A DNA stretch of 64,000 nt from CBDCWO01 sp965223405 (GTDB lineage: Bacteria > Bacteroidota > Bacteroidia > Chitinophagales > Saprospiraceae). The notes beneath the pieces are model-generated. The model did no database searches, had not been told where the DNA came from, and saw only the letters and a program-made list of their open reading frames with translations. Where the stretch lies: the NCBI GenBank assembly GCA_965223405.1, contig CBDCWO010000006.1, positions 6,510,001-6,574,000 on the forward strand, in the 5' to 3' direction. Below, one piece after another: positions 44,591-53,589 of the stretch (positions within the stretch are counted from its first letter, which is position 1; the number at the start of each line of letters is the position of its first letter). Position numbers and translations under genes: made by a program.

Positions 44591-44628
44591 GATTATTTGT
44601 TTTTGTTGTAATAGTAAACGTTTCTTTA

Positions 44629-44655
44629 TGGGTAGTTATTTTATACTTGTTCCAC
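44629..44655. repeat. Right terminal inverted repeat of the IS630-family element
   Basis: On the minus strand GTGGAACAAGTATAAAATAA then CTACCCA, matching the left end at 21 of 27 positions. It abuts the TA at 44656-44657 and the fucD fragment. Confidence 0.85.
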
Positions 44656-45887
44656 TAGTGATGTCCGATTCCCGTTACCAGCGGGTGCCGGCACTGATGC
44701 GATACATTCAAATTCTGAATATGCCTATACGGTATGCATATTGAATACCAATACCAATTTACAAGGTATTGGCTTGGCATTTACCCTGGGCAAGGGTAAT
44801 GATCTGGTGTGTAAGGCAGTACAATATCTGGCCTCAGACTTGGTGGGTAAAGATATTGAACAAGTCATGCATAGCTTTGGATCCTGGTTTAGAAAAATGG
44901 CGGATGAACCTCAATTACGCTGGCTAGGACCTCATAAAGGAGTTGTTCATCTCGCGTTAGCATCCATTACCAATGCCTGTTTCGATTTATGGGCAAAATC
45001 TCGTGAGGTACCCTTATGGAAATTATTGGTTGAATTAAGTCCAGCGGATTTGGTGGCTACACTGGACCTTACTTATCTGGAGGAAATAATGAACCAATCA
45101 GAAGCCCTGGATTTGCTAAATGAAGTTCATAAATCGATCCCTTCGCGAATGGGTATTTTGGAGAGGGGCTATGAAGGTTATGATACATCCGTTGGATGGT
45201 TTCATTATGAGGACCAGATAATTATTGAAAAAACCAAGGAATCCGTTGATCAGGGATTTGCTGCTCTCAAGCTAAAGGTGGGTTCTAAAAATCCAGAACG
45301 GGATATCCGGCGAGCCCAATTGATTCGCGATACAGCAGGTGAAAATGTGATGATCATGTTGGATGCCAACCAGCAGTGGAACTTACCGACCGCTATTTCA
45401 ATTTGTAAAAAATTAACCAAAATGAATCCCCTTTGGATCGAGGAACCCACACACCCTGATGATGTCATCGCACATCAGATGTTGGCTCAGAAAATCCATC
45501 CCGTAAAATTGGCGATGGGAGAACATGTTCCCAATCGGATTTTGTTTAAAAATTATTTGCAATCCGGCTCAATGGGGTACAATCAGGTTGATGCCGTACG
45601 GGTAGGAGGAATATCGGAATTCATCACCATAAGTCTGTTGTCTAAAAAGTATAATGTGCCGGTCGTTCCTCATGTAGGAGATATGGGTCAAATTCATCAA
45701 CATTTGGTATTATTTAACCACATTTATCTGGGACATGAAGCTTTATTCCTGGAGTATATTCCTCATTTAAAAGGTTATTTTAAGTTTCCGGCAAAGGTGT
45801 GGGAAGGAAGATATCAGACTCCCCAAGAGCCGGGTTCGAGTTCTGACTTAAAGAAGTATTGATTAATGAAAGACAAATTTACCGTAT

Positions 45888-46934
45888 ATGAATAATATCA
45901 TTAAGCCCATTTCCATAATCGGCTGTGGAGGGATTGTCCGTGATGCCCACCTTCCCGCTTACCAAAAAGCAGGACTGGAAATCAATGCGGTATACGACCT
46001 AATCGGTACCCAGGCATCTCAACTGGCCCAGCAATTTCAAATTAAAACGGTCTGTTCCTCACTTGAAGAACTGATCGCTCATACAAAATCTATCGGCGGT
46101 GTATATGACCTGGCTGTGCCGGCATCTGAAATATTAAAAATATTGCCATTTATACCGCCAGGGTCGGGAATTTTGATTCAAAAGCCGATGGGTGAAAACC
46201 TGGAACAAGCTAAAAAGATCTTAAAAATTTGTAATGCAAACAAATTAATAGCCGGTATTAATTTCCAACTCAGGCATGCACCCTACATACAAAAAGCCAA
46301 AGAGCTAATAGATAAAGGGTTGATTGGGCAATTGCATGAAATTGAGTTTAGAAATTGTGTTTTTACTCCCTGGCATTTATGGGATTTTTTATATAAAGCC
46401 GAAAGAATGGAGATGCTGTATTTCGGAATACACTATATTGATCTGATTCGATATTTCTTCGGAAATCCCGATCGAGTTTATGCCAGCAGTATACAGCATC
46501 CTAAAATGAAAGGATTGTCATCATCACGATCTGCACTCATTTTAGACTATGGTAAAATGAAAAGAGCCTGCATTTTTACCAACCATGGTCATGAGTTTGG
46601 CATCAAACATCAGGAATCTTTTATTAAATTTGAAGGTACTCAAGGAGCCATTAAGGTAAAAATCGGAGTGTATCTTGATTACCCTAAGGGAAAGCCTGAT
46701 AAGTTTGAATATGTCTCTTTGAAAGAAGGTAAGGATTGGAGGGAGGTTTCGATAAATGGTACTTGGTTTCCAGACGCATTTTCCGGACCCATGCTGGGAT
46801 TGATGCAGAAAATAGCCAATCCAAACCTGGTGTATATTAACGACGTGAAGGATGCGATTCAAACGATGGCCGTGCTCGAAGCAGCTTATGAGTCGGATCA
46901 ATTAGGTGGGGTTGTACCAGACCTTGATTTGTAA
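45888..46934 (+). CDS. Gfo/Idh/MocA family oxidoreductase
   Basis: A 348-residue protein with the N-terminal Rossmann loop SIIGCGGIVRDAHLPAYQKA and the catalytic-helix motif IQKPMGENLEQAKKIL, where the Lys of (E/Q)KP is the conserved cofactor/substrate residue. The C-terminal half is the alpha/beta domain of the family with FEGTQGAIKVKIGVYLD. Such enzymes oxidise or reduce sugars and inositols with NAD(P). It lies 25 bp after fucD on the same strand, so it probably acts on fucose, fuconate or a related sugar, and may lose its promoter because of the IS insertion upstream. Cytoplasmic. Confidence 0.85.
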   Translation: MNNIIKPISIIGCGGIVRDAHLPAYQKAGLEINAVYDLIGTQASQLAQQFQIKTVCSSLEELIAHTKSIGGVYDLAVPASEILKILPFIPPGSGILIQKPMGENLEQAKKILKICNANKLIAGINFQLRHAPYIQKAKELIDKGLIGQLHEIEFRNCVFTPWHLWDFLYKAERMEMLYFGIHYIDLIRYFFGNPDRVYASSIQHPKMKGLSSSRSALILDYGKMKRACIFTNHGHEFGIKHQESFIKFEGTQGAIKVKIGVYLDYPKGKPDKFEYVSLKEGKDWREVSINGTWFPDAFSGPMLGLMQKIANPNLVYINDVKDAIQTMAVLEAAYESDQLGGVVPDLDL

Positions 46935-47027
46935 ATGATTTCACCACTACCCTAATAATAAAAAATGTTCTTTCGCTTATCAATTCGGTAGATTAGTTGA
47001 AAAATAATTGCATGAACAATTGACCAG

Positions 47028-48815
47028 GTGGTTACACAAAACAATTTAAATAACGAAATAACGGTTGCTGTTTTACCCTTTCGTATGTTGTCGAATAGGG
47101 AAGAATTAAGTCCAATTCCAATGGCCTTGACGGAAGACTTGATCATTAATTTTTCCAAATTTCTGGGTTTATCTGTTATTTCACAGTATTCCACCCAACA
47201 TATCAACGACTTGTCAGATGACGAAGCCATTGCCAAATTAGGTGCAGACTACTTGGTCAAGGGGAGCTTGAGAACCATGGACGACATCATTCGAATCGGG
47301 ATCCAGCTGATCCGCTATAAAGATCGTAAGGTGGTGTTCGCTGCAAATTATGAAGAATCTTTGGATTCGATTTTTTCGACTCAGGATCAGATCATCCAAC
47401 AAATAGTCAGCGCTTTGCAACAACAAATCGATTATGATTTACTCTCCTATTCGTACAAAAAAGACCGTGTAGAATTGGCAGCATATGAAAATTGGTTGAT
47501 AGGAATGGCAGCATTAAAAAAAGGTTCTCCCGAACAAGATCTGATCGCCAGGAGGTATTTTGAGTCTGCTTTAAAGATTGATCCCAACTATGCCAGAGCA
47601 TACACCGGAATATCCCTATCCTATTACAATGAATGGAGTTGTCAATTATGGGATCGATGGGATGTTAGCAAGAAAGGTGCTCACAAGTATGCATTAAAGG
47701 CTTTGGAACTGGATGAAAATGACTACATTTCACTGAGTGTTTTAGGAAGAACTTATCTTTTTGCATCTGAATTTGAAAAGGCAGAGCATTGTTTAAGAAA
47801 ATCCCTGCGGATGAATCCAAGTGATGCCGGAAATTTGATCCAGGTCGCATTCTCATTAATGTATTTGGGGTATCCTGAGGAATCAATAAAACTATATCAC
47901 AAAGCAATCGATCTCAATCCCTTTCACAAGAGCATATATTTTGCTTATGGTTCCAACTTCTACTTCGAATGCGGCCAATTTGAAAAGTCAATCGAATTAG
48001 GGAAGAAAGTTGAATTGCACTCTGCCTGGCTTGATTTCCCGGTTTACCTTGCTGCAGCACACTATCATCTGAATCAATCCGACCTCATGTTAAAAAATTG
48101 GCAGGAATTTTTACGGTCATTCAAAAAGAAGATCGCTACCGGTAAAGAACAACTGGAACAGGAAGCATTGTCCTGGCATATAAATGTTAATCCATATCAA
48201 AACAAAACATTTCTCAAGCCCTTTTGGAAACACATTAGTGATTCTTCTCATTTTAGTTATGCTGAAATATACCATCCATTGCCAAAATTAGAAAATCCCA
48301 GCTTTATCCGCAAAGGGGAAATGTGGGAGATCAAATTTAAAGGAAAAACGGTTTTGCTAAAAGATGCAAAAGGATTTCGGGATATTGCTAACCTTTTAGC
48401 AAATCCCAACCAGGACATTCACTGTAATGAATTAATGGGCTCCACTTTGGAGGCAATCGGTTCCAAGCTTATCGACCAACAAGCCAAGCAGGAGTACCAA
48501 AAAAGAATAAACGAACTGCAGGAAGAAATTCGCTCCGCTGAAGAAATGAATGATTTATCCAGCCTTCCAAAACTAAATGAGGAATATGACAGGCTTTTAG
48601 AACACTTGTCTAATGCTCTGGGGTTGGCGGGTAAAATTCGTGAAAAAGGATCATCGGTAGAAAAAGCCAGGTCAGCAGTCACCTGGAGAATACGTAGTAC
48701 CGTCAAAAGAATTGAAAAAGCACATCCCGAGTTGGCTAAACACTTAAATACATCGATCAAAACGGGTACTCTCTGTGCCTATCGTCCGGAGTTGGATGTT
48801 AAATGGAAAATATAA
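47028..48815 (+). CDS. TolB-like/TPR protein with an actinobacterial-type C-terminal domain
   Basis: From the GTG at 47028 (an in-frame stop lies 15 bp upstream) the product is 595 residues. It has a TolB/FlgO-like start (ITVAVLPFRMLSNREELSPI), about six TPR units at 160-370 (YARAYTGISLSYYNEW, YISLSVLGRTYLF), and a C-terminal module from about 430: KGEMWEIKFKGKTVLLKDAK, the GFRDIANLL block, a coiled coil (KRINELQEEIRSAEEMNDL), and RSAVTWRIRSTVKRIEKAHP followed by TGTLCAYRP. That module is common at the C-termini of LuxR/AfsR-type regulators in Actinobacteria and Planctomycetes but I recall no function. No signal peptide, so it is cytoplasmic. Confidence 0.75.
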   Translation: MVTQNNLNNEITVAVLPFRMLSNREELSPIPMALTEDLIINFSKFLGLSVISQYSTQHINDLSDDEAIAKLGADYLVKGSLRTMDDIIRIGIQLIRYKDRKVVFAANYEESLDSIFSTQDQIIQQIVSALQQQIDYDLLSYSYKKDRVELAAYENWLIGMAALKKGSPEQDLIARRYFESALKIDPNYARAYTGISLSYYNEWSCQLWDRWDVSKKGAHKYALKALELDENDYISLSVLGRTYLFASEFEKAEHCLRKSLRMNPSDAGNLIQVAFSLMYLGYPEESIKLYHKAIDLNPFHKSIYFAYGSNFYFECGQFEKSIELGKKVELHSAWLDFPVYLAAAHYHLNQSDLMLKNWQEFLRSFKKKIATGKEQLEQEALSWHINVNPYQNKTFLKPFWKHISDSSHFSYAEIYHPLPKLENPSFIRKGEMWEIKFKGKTVLLKDAKGFRDIANLLANPNQDIHCNELMGSTLEAIGSKLIDQQAKQEYQKRINELQEEIRSAEEMNDLSSLPKLNEEYDRLLEHLSNALGLAGKIREKGSSVEKARSAVTWRIRSTVKRIEKAHPELAKHLNTSIKTGTLCAYRPELDVKWKI

Positions 48816-48838
48816 GTTAGAGCTCATGTTTATTAATC

Positions 48839-49474
48839 TCATTTGGAGGTAGAAGAAGTAATTCTTTCTTGCCTGCCCTTATTCCAGGCCACCATTAATT
48901 CGATTAAATCAGCAAAGGTTATGGCGTTCATATCATGTGGGTCAAATTGATTTTCATCTGCATATTTGTAATAATCAAATAAAAATTCATTATAAATAAA
49001 CCATATCTTCTTGGGATAATCCAATTGGATCTCTGCATTTAGTTTTAACCAATCCCGGATACACTTTATAACTTTCTCCGGATCGTTATTGTGTGCCCTA
49101 ATATCATTTCCCGCTATATCAGACATAAACTCCTGATATCTGAATCTTTCTTTCTCGAGGATCAAAAATGTTTTTTTCTTCAGCTTTTGTATTCCCACCA
49201 TTTTAGCTCCAAAATCAATTCCACACTCTAACGGCATATTAAATCTTGGCAATCCATTGTCATTCACTTCGACTCGGGAAACATCGTGGATCGAATACCG
49301 GGATTGCGTAATTAGCTTTTTAATGGTGGATAATCGATTAGCCCCGGAATCTGAAGTTTCTGAAATCTTAGGATTGAAATCCAGGTAGATCAAACAAAAA
49401 AGCATGGATCGAAGCAGGGGAAAATAATCATTGTCAAATGGACAATTTATGAATACGTTGCTGTTAAAACTCAT
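48839..49474 (-). CDS. TIR-like protein of unknown function
   Basis: A 211-residue protein beginning SNVFINCPFDNDYFPLLRSM, the strand-loop-helix start of TIR-like and related nucleotide-processing folds, then IYLDFNPKISETSDSG, SRYSIHDVSRVEV and RFNMPLECGIDFGAKM, where the Glu-Cys-Gly could be part of an active site. It closely matches a widespread hypothetical family that includes ISGSDIRAHNNDPE-type segments (here AGNDIRAHNNDPEKVIK). Its start codon directly follows the stop of the DUF2188 gene (TAAATG), so the two are translationally linked. NADase or other activity is inference only. Confidence 0.65.
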   Translation of the reverse strand: MSFNSNVFINCPFDNDYFPLLRSMLFCLIYLDFNPKISETSDSGANRLSTIKKLITQSRYSIHDVSRVEVNDNGLPRFNMPLECGIDFGAKMVGIQKLKKKTFLILEKERFRYQEFMSDIAGNDIRAHNNDPEKVIKCIRDWLKLNAEIQLDYPKKIWFIYNEFLFDYYKYADENQFDPHDMNAITFADLIELMVAWNKGRQERITSSTSK

Positions 49475-49723
49475 TTAGTTTGTTCCTGACCACAATTCAA
49501 TACTTCCATCTCTATCATGAATCACAATGGATGACTTACTTTTCAACAATGAGGCACCCGAAAGAGCTTCATTTTTTGTAGCGTATACTGCTGAAGACCT
49601 GGTTGCTCCTTCCCTGCGCACTGCCCAACCACTTTCAGTAGGAACGACATGCAATCTGTTTGAAGAAGATTTAGCTGCGTTTCTGAGTTTTAACTTATTT
49701 TTAGTTACATTTTTTGTGGCCAT
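49475..49723 (-). CDS. DUF2188 family small protein
   Basis: An 82-residue protein. A Lys/Asn-rich start leads into RLHVVPTESGWAVRREGATR and a final IVIHDRDGSIELWSGTN, the DUF2188 signature (W-x-V-K/R ... H-x-x-D/G ... D-G-x-I). It ends directly at the start of the TIR-like gene. DUF2188 proteins are small, probably beta-rich, and of unknown function; as the upstream partner here it may be the antitoxin-like or sensing component. Confidence 0.85.
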   Translation of the reverse strand: MATKNVTKNKLKLRNAAKSSSNRLHVVPTESGWAVRREGATRSSAVYATKNEALSGASLLKSKSSIVIHDRDGSIELWSGTN

Positions 49724-49790
49724 GATACCAAAAATAACAATTTTGCCGAAAAGTTAGTTTCTGATAATCACAGCTATCTATTCAACCGAA

Positions 49791-51344
49791 TTACCTGGTC
49801 ATGCACCCGATTTCATTTTTAAATCTTTCTCTACTTTGATTTAGTTCAACAGACAGATCACTACACTTTTGGCGAAATCGATCCAGCATCTCGCTCCCTG
49901 TGTACTCTTCAATTAAGTTGACTTTCTCAGCAGGGTCATCGTGTATATTAAAAAGTTGCTCAAAATCCGGCTGCCTGCCCAAAAAATCCAAGTCCTTTTC
50001 GGTATATTTTGTCACGCCATCAAACATTCTAATGTACTTCCATTCTCCTTTCCTGAGTCCTTCGCAAAATGGATTATCCCTTAAAGTAAATAAGTTTTCC
50101 AAAAACAATTCCTCCCTCCAATTTGTGGATTGCCCATAGACTAAAGGGATCAGACTTTCACCTTGCATGTTTGCGGGCGCTTCCACACCAGCATAATCTA
50201 AAATGGTCATAGTCAGATCAAGACTTGATACCAGTTCGTTCTTCGTTTTTCCCTGATGATGTTTAGGAAGATTTGGATCGTAAATGAAACATGGGATTTT
50301 TGAAGCCAAATCATAAAGTAATCCCTTTCCTCCCATCCCATATTCTCCCATCAATAATCCGTGATCACTGGCAAAAATAATTACGGTATTGTCCGCTATA
50401 CCCCTTTCTTCAAGGCTAGCCATCAACTCGCCAATCATCTTATCCAACCCGGTTATGGTTTGAAAATAACGGATGTGATGTTCTTGACAGGTTTGTAAGT
50501 CATAATTATAACTGTATGTTTTATCTCTTCCCTTTGAATGATCCATTATAGATCTTGGCATCCAGATGTACGGATCTGTCGCTGTTTCAGATGGTATCGG
50601 TATCATCATGTCGCGATATAAATCCCCGTAGATGGGATGTGCTTTCAATTGTGGATTTTCATTCGCTTGTCTGGACATATTATGCCAATTTTCATAATGG
50701 TCATACATGCTTGTAGTTTGACTTCCATGAGGTACATTTATACTTACGGAAAGACAAAACGGTTTCTTTTCTGATCTCTGATCAAAAAAATCTTCAATTG
50801 CTTCAGCCATTACTGAGGTAATTATACTGGCTTTTGCTTTGTGATATGGTTTAGTGCTTGGTGATTCATGATCTTTGGGGAAAAATTTGGTCCAACCATC
50901 GTGACCCCACCAATAATCAAATTTCTCCGGTGCATTTCCCTTAAAGCTATAATACTCCACTCCAAACTTGCCAATAAAACCGGTAAAATATCCATTTTGG
51001 CGCAACAACTCGGGATAACTTAGATCCCATTGTTCCTCAGTTAATTGATATGAAGATGAAAATCCGACACCGTGAACTCTTTCATGCATTCCTGTAAAAA
51101 GAGAAATACGACTCGGACTGCAAGTAGGTTCAGCAATGTACGTATTTCCAAACCGAACTCCGGCTCTGATCAACTTATCTGTATTTGGTGTTTTAATAAA
51201 TGGATGACCCATAGCACTGAAAGTATTATCTCGTTGATCATCAGTAAGTAAGAAAATGATATTTGGTTTATCGTCTTTAATCTCACCGCATTGAACATGC
51301 AATAAGCTGATGATGAGTACACTGAAATAAAACCTAATCCTCAT
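49791..51344 (-). CDS. Sulfatase (formylglycine type) lipoprotein
   Basis: A 517-residue protein with the start FYFSVLIISLLHVQCGEIK, a lipobox with Cys at 19. IIFLLTDDQRDNTFSAMGHP holds the two metal-binding Asp, and EPTCSPSRISLFTGMHERVHG contains the C-S-P-S-R formylglycine motif and family signature. FASDHGLLMGEYGMGGKG supplies the later metal Asp-His. It belongs to the large S1 class acting on sulfated glycans, and a separate maturase would be needed. It is an orphan here, with no glycoside hydrolase next to it. Confidence 0.9.
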   Translation of the reverse strand: MRIRFYFSVLIISLLHVQCGEIKDDKPNIIFLLTDDQRDNTFSAMGHPFIKTPNTDKLIRAGVRFGNTYIAEPTCSPSRISLFTGMHERVHGVGFSSSYQLTEEQWDLSYPELLRQNGYFTGFIGKFGVEYYSFKGNAPEKFDYWWGHDGWTKFFPKDHESPSTKPYHKAKASIITSVMAEAIEDFFDQRSEKKPFCLSVSINVPHGSQTTSMYDHYENWHNMSRQANENPQLKAHPIYGDLYRDMMIPIPSETATDPYIWMPRSIMDHSKGRDKTYSYNYDLQTCQEHHIRYFQTITGLDKMIGELMASLEERGIADNTVIIFASDHGLLMGEYGMGGKGLLYDLASKIPCFIYDPNLPKHHQGKTKNELVSSLDLTMTILDYAGVEAPANMQGESLIPLVYGQSTNWREELFLENLFTLRDNPFCEGLRKGEWKYIRMFDGVTKYTEKDLDFLGRQPDFEQLFNIHDDPAEKVNLIEEYTGSEMLDRFRQKCSDLSVELNQSRERFKNEIGCMTR

Positions 51345-51660
51345 AATCTACATAATCTAAATTTAATAAAAAATCGAATCGCGCTGTGCCCACACGGGTC
51401 AAGAATATTGCATCTATTTTCCCTAGGATATCCAACAATTAGAAGACCACCATTCTTAACCTGCTTCGAAAATAGTCATTATACTGGTATTTAGAAAATC
51501 ATCGGTTTGTAGCCGTGATAATCTTTTTCTGGCCAGGGAAAAAATCAGGATATACATCCTTTTAAAACTTCCTGCCTCACAGCACGCCTCACATTGTAAG
51601 GAAAAAACTTACAGCTATATAATTGAAAACAAAATTCAATCACTTTTAAAATAACTTGTT
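51345..51660. other. Divergent intergenic region
   Basis: Between the sulfatase start (minus) and the sterol-desaturase-like gene (plus). It must contain both promoters; I recognise no repeat, RNA or operator. Confidence 0.4.
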
Positions 51661-52416
51661 ATGCCTTCTCCACTAGAAATTTTACTCGATCCCATTTCAC
51701 TGATCATTATTGGTCTCTATGGATTTTTATATTTATGGGAAACCCTCTTCCCCGGACGCCAACTTCCTAAAGTCAGGTTCTGGCATTTGCGCGGGATATC
51801 CATGTTTTTCTTCTTCTTTTATCTTTCCACGTATTTACCCTTAATCTGGGATGAATACCTGGCCCAGTTCCAATTATTTGATCTTTCCGGATTAAACACT
51901 TTTGCGGCCACTGTTTTGGGTGTCTTACTTTATGAATTTGGTGTATATGTGTGGCACCGTTTAATGCACCATTCAGATTTGTTGTGGCGAATATTTCACC
52001 AAATGCATCATAGCGTGGAAAGAATAGATATTCCCAGCACTTTTTACTTCAGCCCTATGGATATGATTGGTTGGACCATGCTGGGTAGTTTGTGTTTTGC
52101 TCTTATAGTTGGGCTTTCACCTCAGGCAATCACCCTTGTCTTGCTGATCACTACTTTCTTAGGAATGTTCCAACATGCCAATATCAAAACTCCGAGTTGG
52201 TTAGGCTACATCATTCAGCGACCAGAAAGTCATACCATACATCATGCAAAAGATATTCATGCCTACAATTATTCTGATTTACCAATCTTTGATATCCTTT
52301 TTGGAACTTTTCGCAATCCTAAGTCCTATACACACGAAACCGGATTCTATTTAGGAGCTTCAAGCAAAATCTGGAAAATGTTAACCTTCAGAGATGTATC
52401 AAAATCAGTAGATTAA
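51661..52416 (+). CDS. Sterol desaturase / fatty acid hydroxylase family protein
   Basis: A 251-residue integral membrane protein with four or so hydrophobic segments. The di-iron histidine boxes are HRLMHHSD, HQMHHSVE and HTIHHAKD, in the order and spacing of the fatty acid hydroxylase superfamily (Pfam FA_hydroxylase). The first box, preceded by FGVYVWHRLMHH, is typical of the bacterial sterol-desaturase-like group that hydroxylates lipids such as carotenoids or fatty acids. Substrate unknown. It is divergent from the sulfatase. Confidence 0.88.
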   Translation: MPSPLEILLDPISLIIIGLYGFLYLWETLFPGRQLPKVRFWHLRGISMFFFFFYLSTYLPLIWDEYLAQFQLFDLSGLNTFAATVLGVLLYEFGVYVWHRLMHHSDLLWRIFHQMHHSVERIDIPSTFYFSPMDMIGWTMLGSLCFALIVGLSPQAITLVLLITTFLGMFQHANIKTPSWLGYIIQRPESHTIHHAKDIHAYNYSDLPIFDILFGTFRNPKSYTHETGFYLGASSKIWKMLTFRDVSKSVD

Positions 52417-52597
52417 ATCCCAATTTGAATTCCGACCTGTGCGTTATGAAACCCAACATCCGGACTGATTCATAAATCTCGGGTTGGACTGTTAAGCAAA
52501 ATAACGGTTGAGCTCGTTGGAGCCCAATCGACCCACTCGAATTATCAAATGAAACTCACTTTAATTATATTCTAACAAGTAAAAAATAATTTTCCCG

Positions 52598-53548
52598 ATG
52601 AAAAATTTAAAAGAAATAATATCCAAAGTTCCCTTTATAACGGATGGTGGTCTAGAAACCACCTTAATTTTCAAACATGGGATAGATTTACCCCATTTTG
52701 CCTCTTTTTGCCTATTGGATAAACCTAAATATCAAGAAATCATCCAGCAATATTATCATAACTATCTGGACATTGCCAGGAAGTATAAAACCGGTTTTAT
52801 CTTGGAGGCTGCGACCTGGAGAGCAAATTCAGATTGGGGATATAAATTGGGTTATTCGGATCAAGATCTGGTATCAATTAATCAACTTGCCATTCAACAA
52901 CTCAAGTCTATTAGATCGGCCTATCAGTCTCAGGTAAAGCCTATTCTGATTAGTGGATGTATCGGTCCTCGGTCCGATGGTTACACTATTCAAGACAAAA
53001 TGAACGAGCAAGAAGCCTCGGAATATCACGATCACCAGATCAAGACGTTTAAGGAATCAGGAGTTGATTTAGTTACTGCCCTTACCATTAACTATCTTGA
53101 AGAAGGGATTGGTATTGTAAGGTCCGCGTTGAAACATGGATTACCGGTAGTTTTATCTTTTACGGTAGAAACTGATGGCAGACTACCTAGCCGTCAGAGC
53201 CTAAAACAAGTCATTGAATATATCGACAACAAAACCAATGCATATCCGATATATTATATGCTAAACTGTGCTCATCCTTCCCATTTTGCAGATCAATTGG
53301 AAGCCGAATCAACATGGACAAACAGAATTTCAGGTATTCGTGCGAATGCATCATGCAAAAGCCATGCAGAACTCGACGAAGCTACAGAATTAGATGCCGG
53401 AGATCAAGCAGAATTGGCAAACTGGTATAATAATCTGCGCAAGAAATTACCCGAACTTCGGGTATTTGGAGGTTGTTGTGGCACTGATGAAAATCATATT
53501 GAAGCCATAACCGAAAGAGTTTTGGTCCAGAACCCTATTGTAGAATAG
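52598..53548 (+). CDS. Homocysteine S-methyltransferase family protein
   Basis: A 316-residue cytoplasmic protein. FITDGGLETTLIFKHG at the start and the zinc-ligand cysteines (YMLNCAHPSHF and FGGCCGTDENHIEAI) are diagnostic for the Hcy-binding domain (MmuM/BHMT/MetH type). It transfers a methyl group from S-methylmethionine, betaine or a similar donor to homocysteine. The length matches stand-alone MmuM-type enzymes. It is followed by the repeat block 53590-54605, with no operon partner. Confidence 0.88.
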   Translation: MKNLKEIISKVPFITDGGLETTLIFKHGIDLPHFASFCLLDKPKYQEIIQQYYHNYLDIARKYKTGFILEAATWRANSDWGYKLGYSDQDLVSINQLAIQQLKSIRSAYQSQVKPILISGCIGPRSDGYTIQDKMNEQEASEYHDHQIKTFKESGVDLVTALTINYLEEGIGIVRSALKHGLPVVLSFTVETDGRLPSRQSLKQVIEYIDNKTNAYPIYYMLNCAHPSHFADQLEAESTWTNRISGIRANASCKSHAELDEATELDAGDQAELANWYNNLRKKLPELRVFGGCCGTDENHIEAITERVLVQNPIVE

Positions 53549-53589
53549 ATCCAGTTAACCATTTTGTTCTGTCTGATCTCCAATAGCAG

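Larger units (their letters stand above)
43287..44657. mobile_element. IS630-family insertion sequence, complete ends
   Basis: A 1367-bp body (43289-44655) between TA duplicates at 43287-43288 and 44656-44657, each in CTAG, the target known for IS630. The terminal repeats are imperfect, 21 of 27 identical. The transposase lies on the minus strand, reaching from 44590 to the edge of the left repeat. It is inserted in codon 11 of fucD. The TA duplicates are still perfect, which suggests a fairly recent insertion, although the transposase frame is broken. Confidence 0.93.
43255..45862 (+). pseudogene. fucD: L-fuconate dehydratase gene split by an IS630-family insertion
   Basis: Removing the element and one TA joins ATG at 43255 to 45862 as one 412-codon frame: MSTVSISNLFTSDVRFPLPA continues into GAGTDAIHSNSEYAYTV, the expected FucD start. 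Enolase-superfamily residues are intact: Lys216/Lys218 in LKLKVG, Asp247 (MLDANQQW), Glu273 (WIEEPTH), Glu300 (MGEHVPN) and His350 (VPHVGDMGQIHQH), one residue off the positions I recall for Xanthomonas campestris FucD. The enzyme dehydrates L-fuconate to 2-keto-3-deoxy-L-fuconate. As it stands only 11 codons precede the insertion, and an initiation at TTG 44741 would lack the first strands. The Gfo/Idh/MocA gene follows 25 bp later. The gene is probably inactive in this strain. Confidence 0.9.

Noticed and set aside
44532..44744. Open frame on the plus strand across the IS right end into fucD
   Set aside because: It runs antisense to the transposase and out of frame with the fucD sequence, so it is a shadow.
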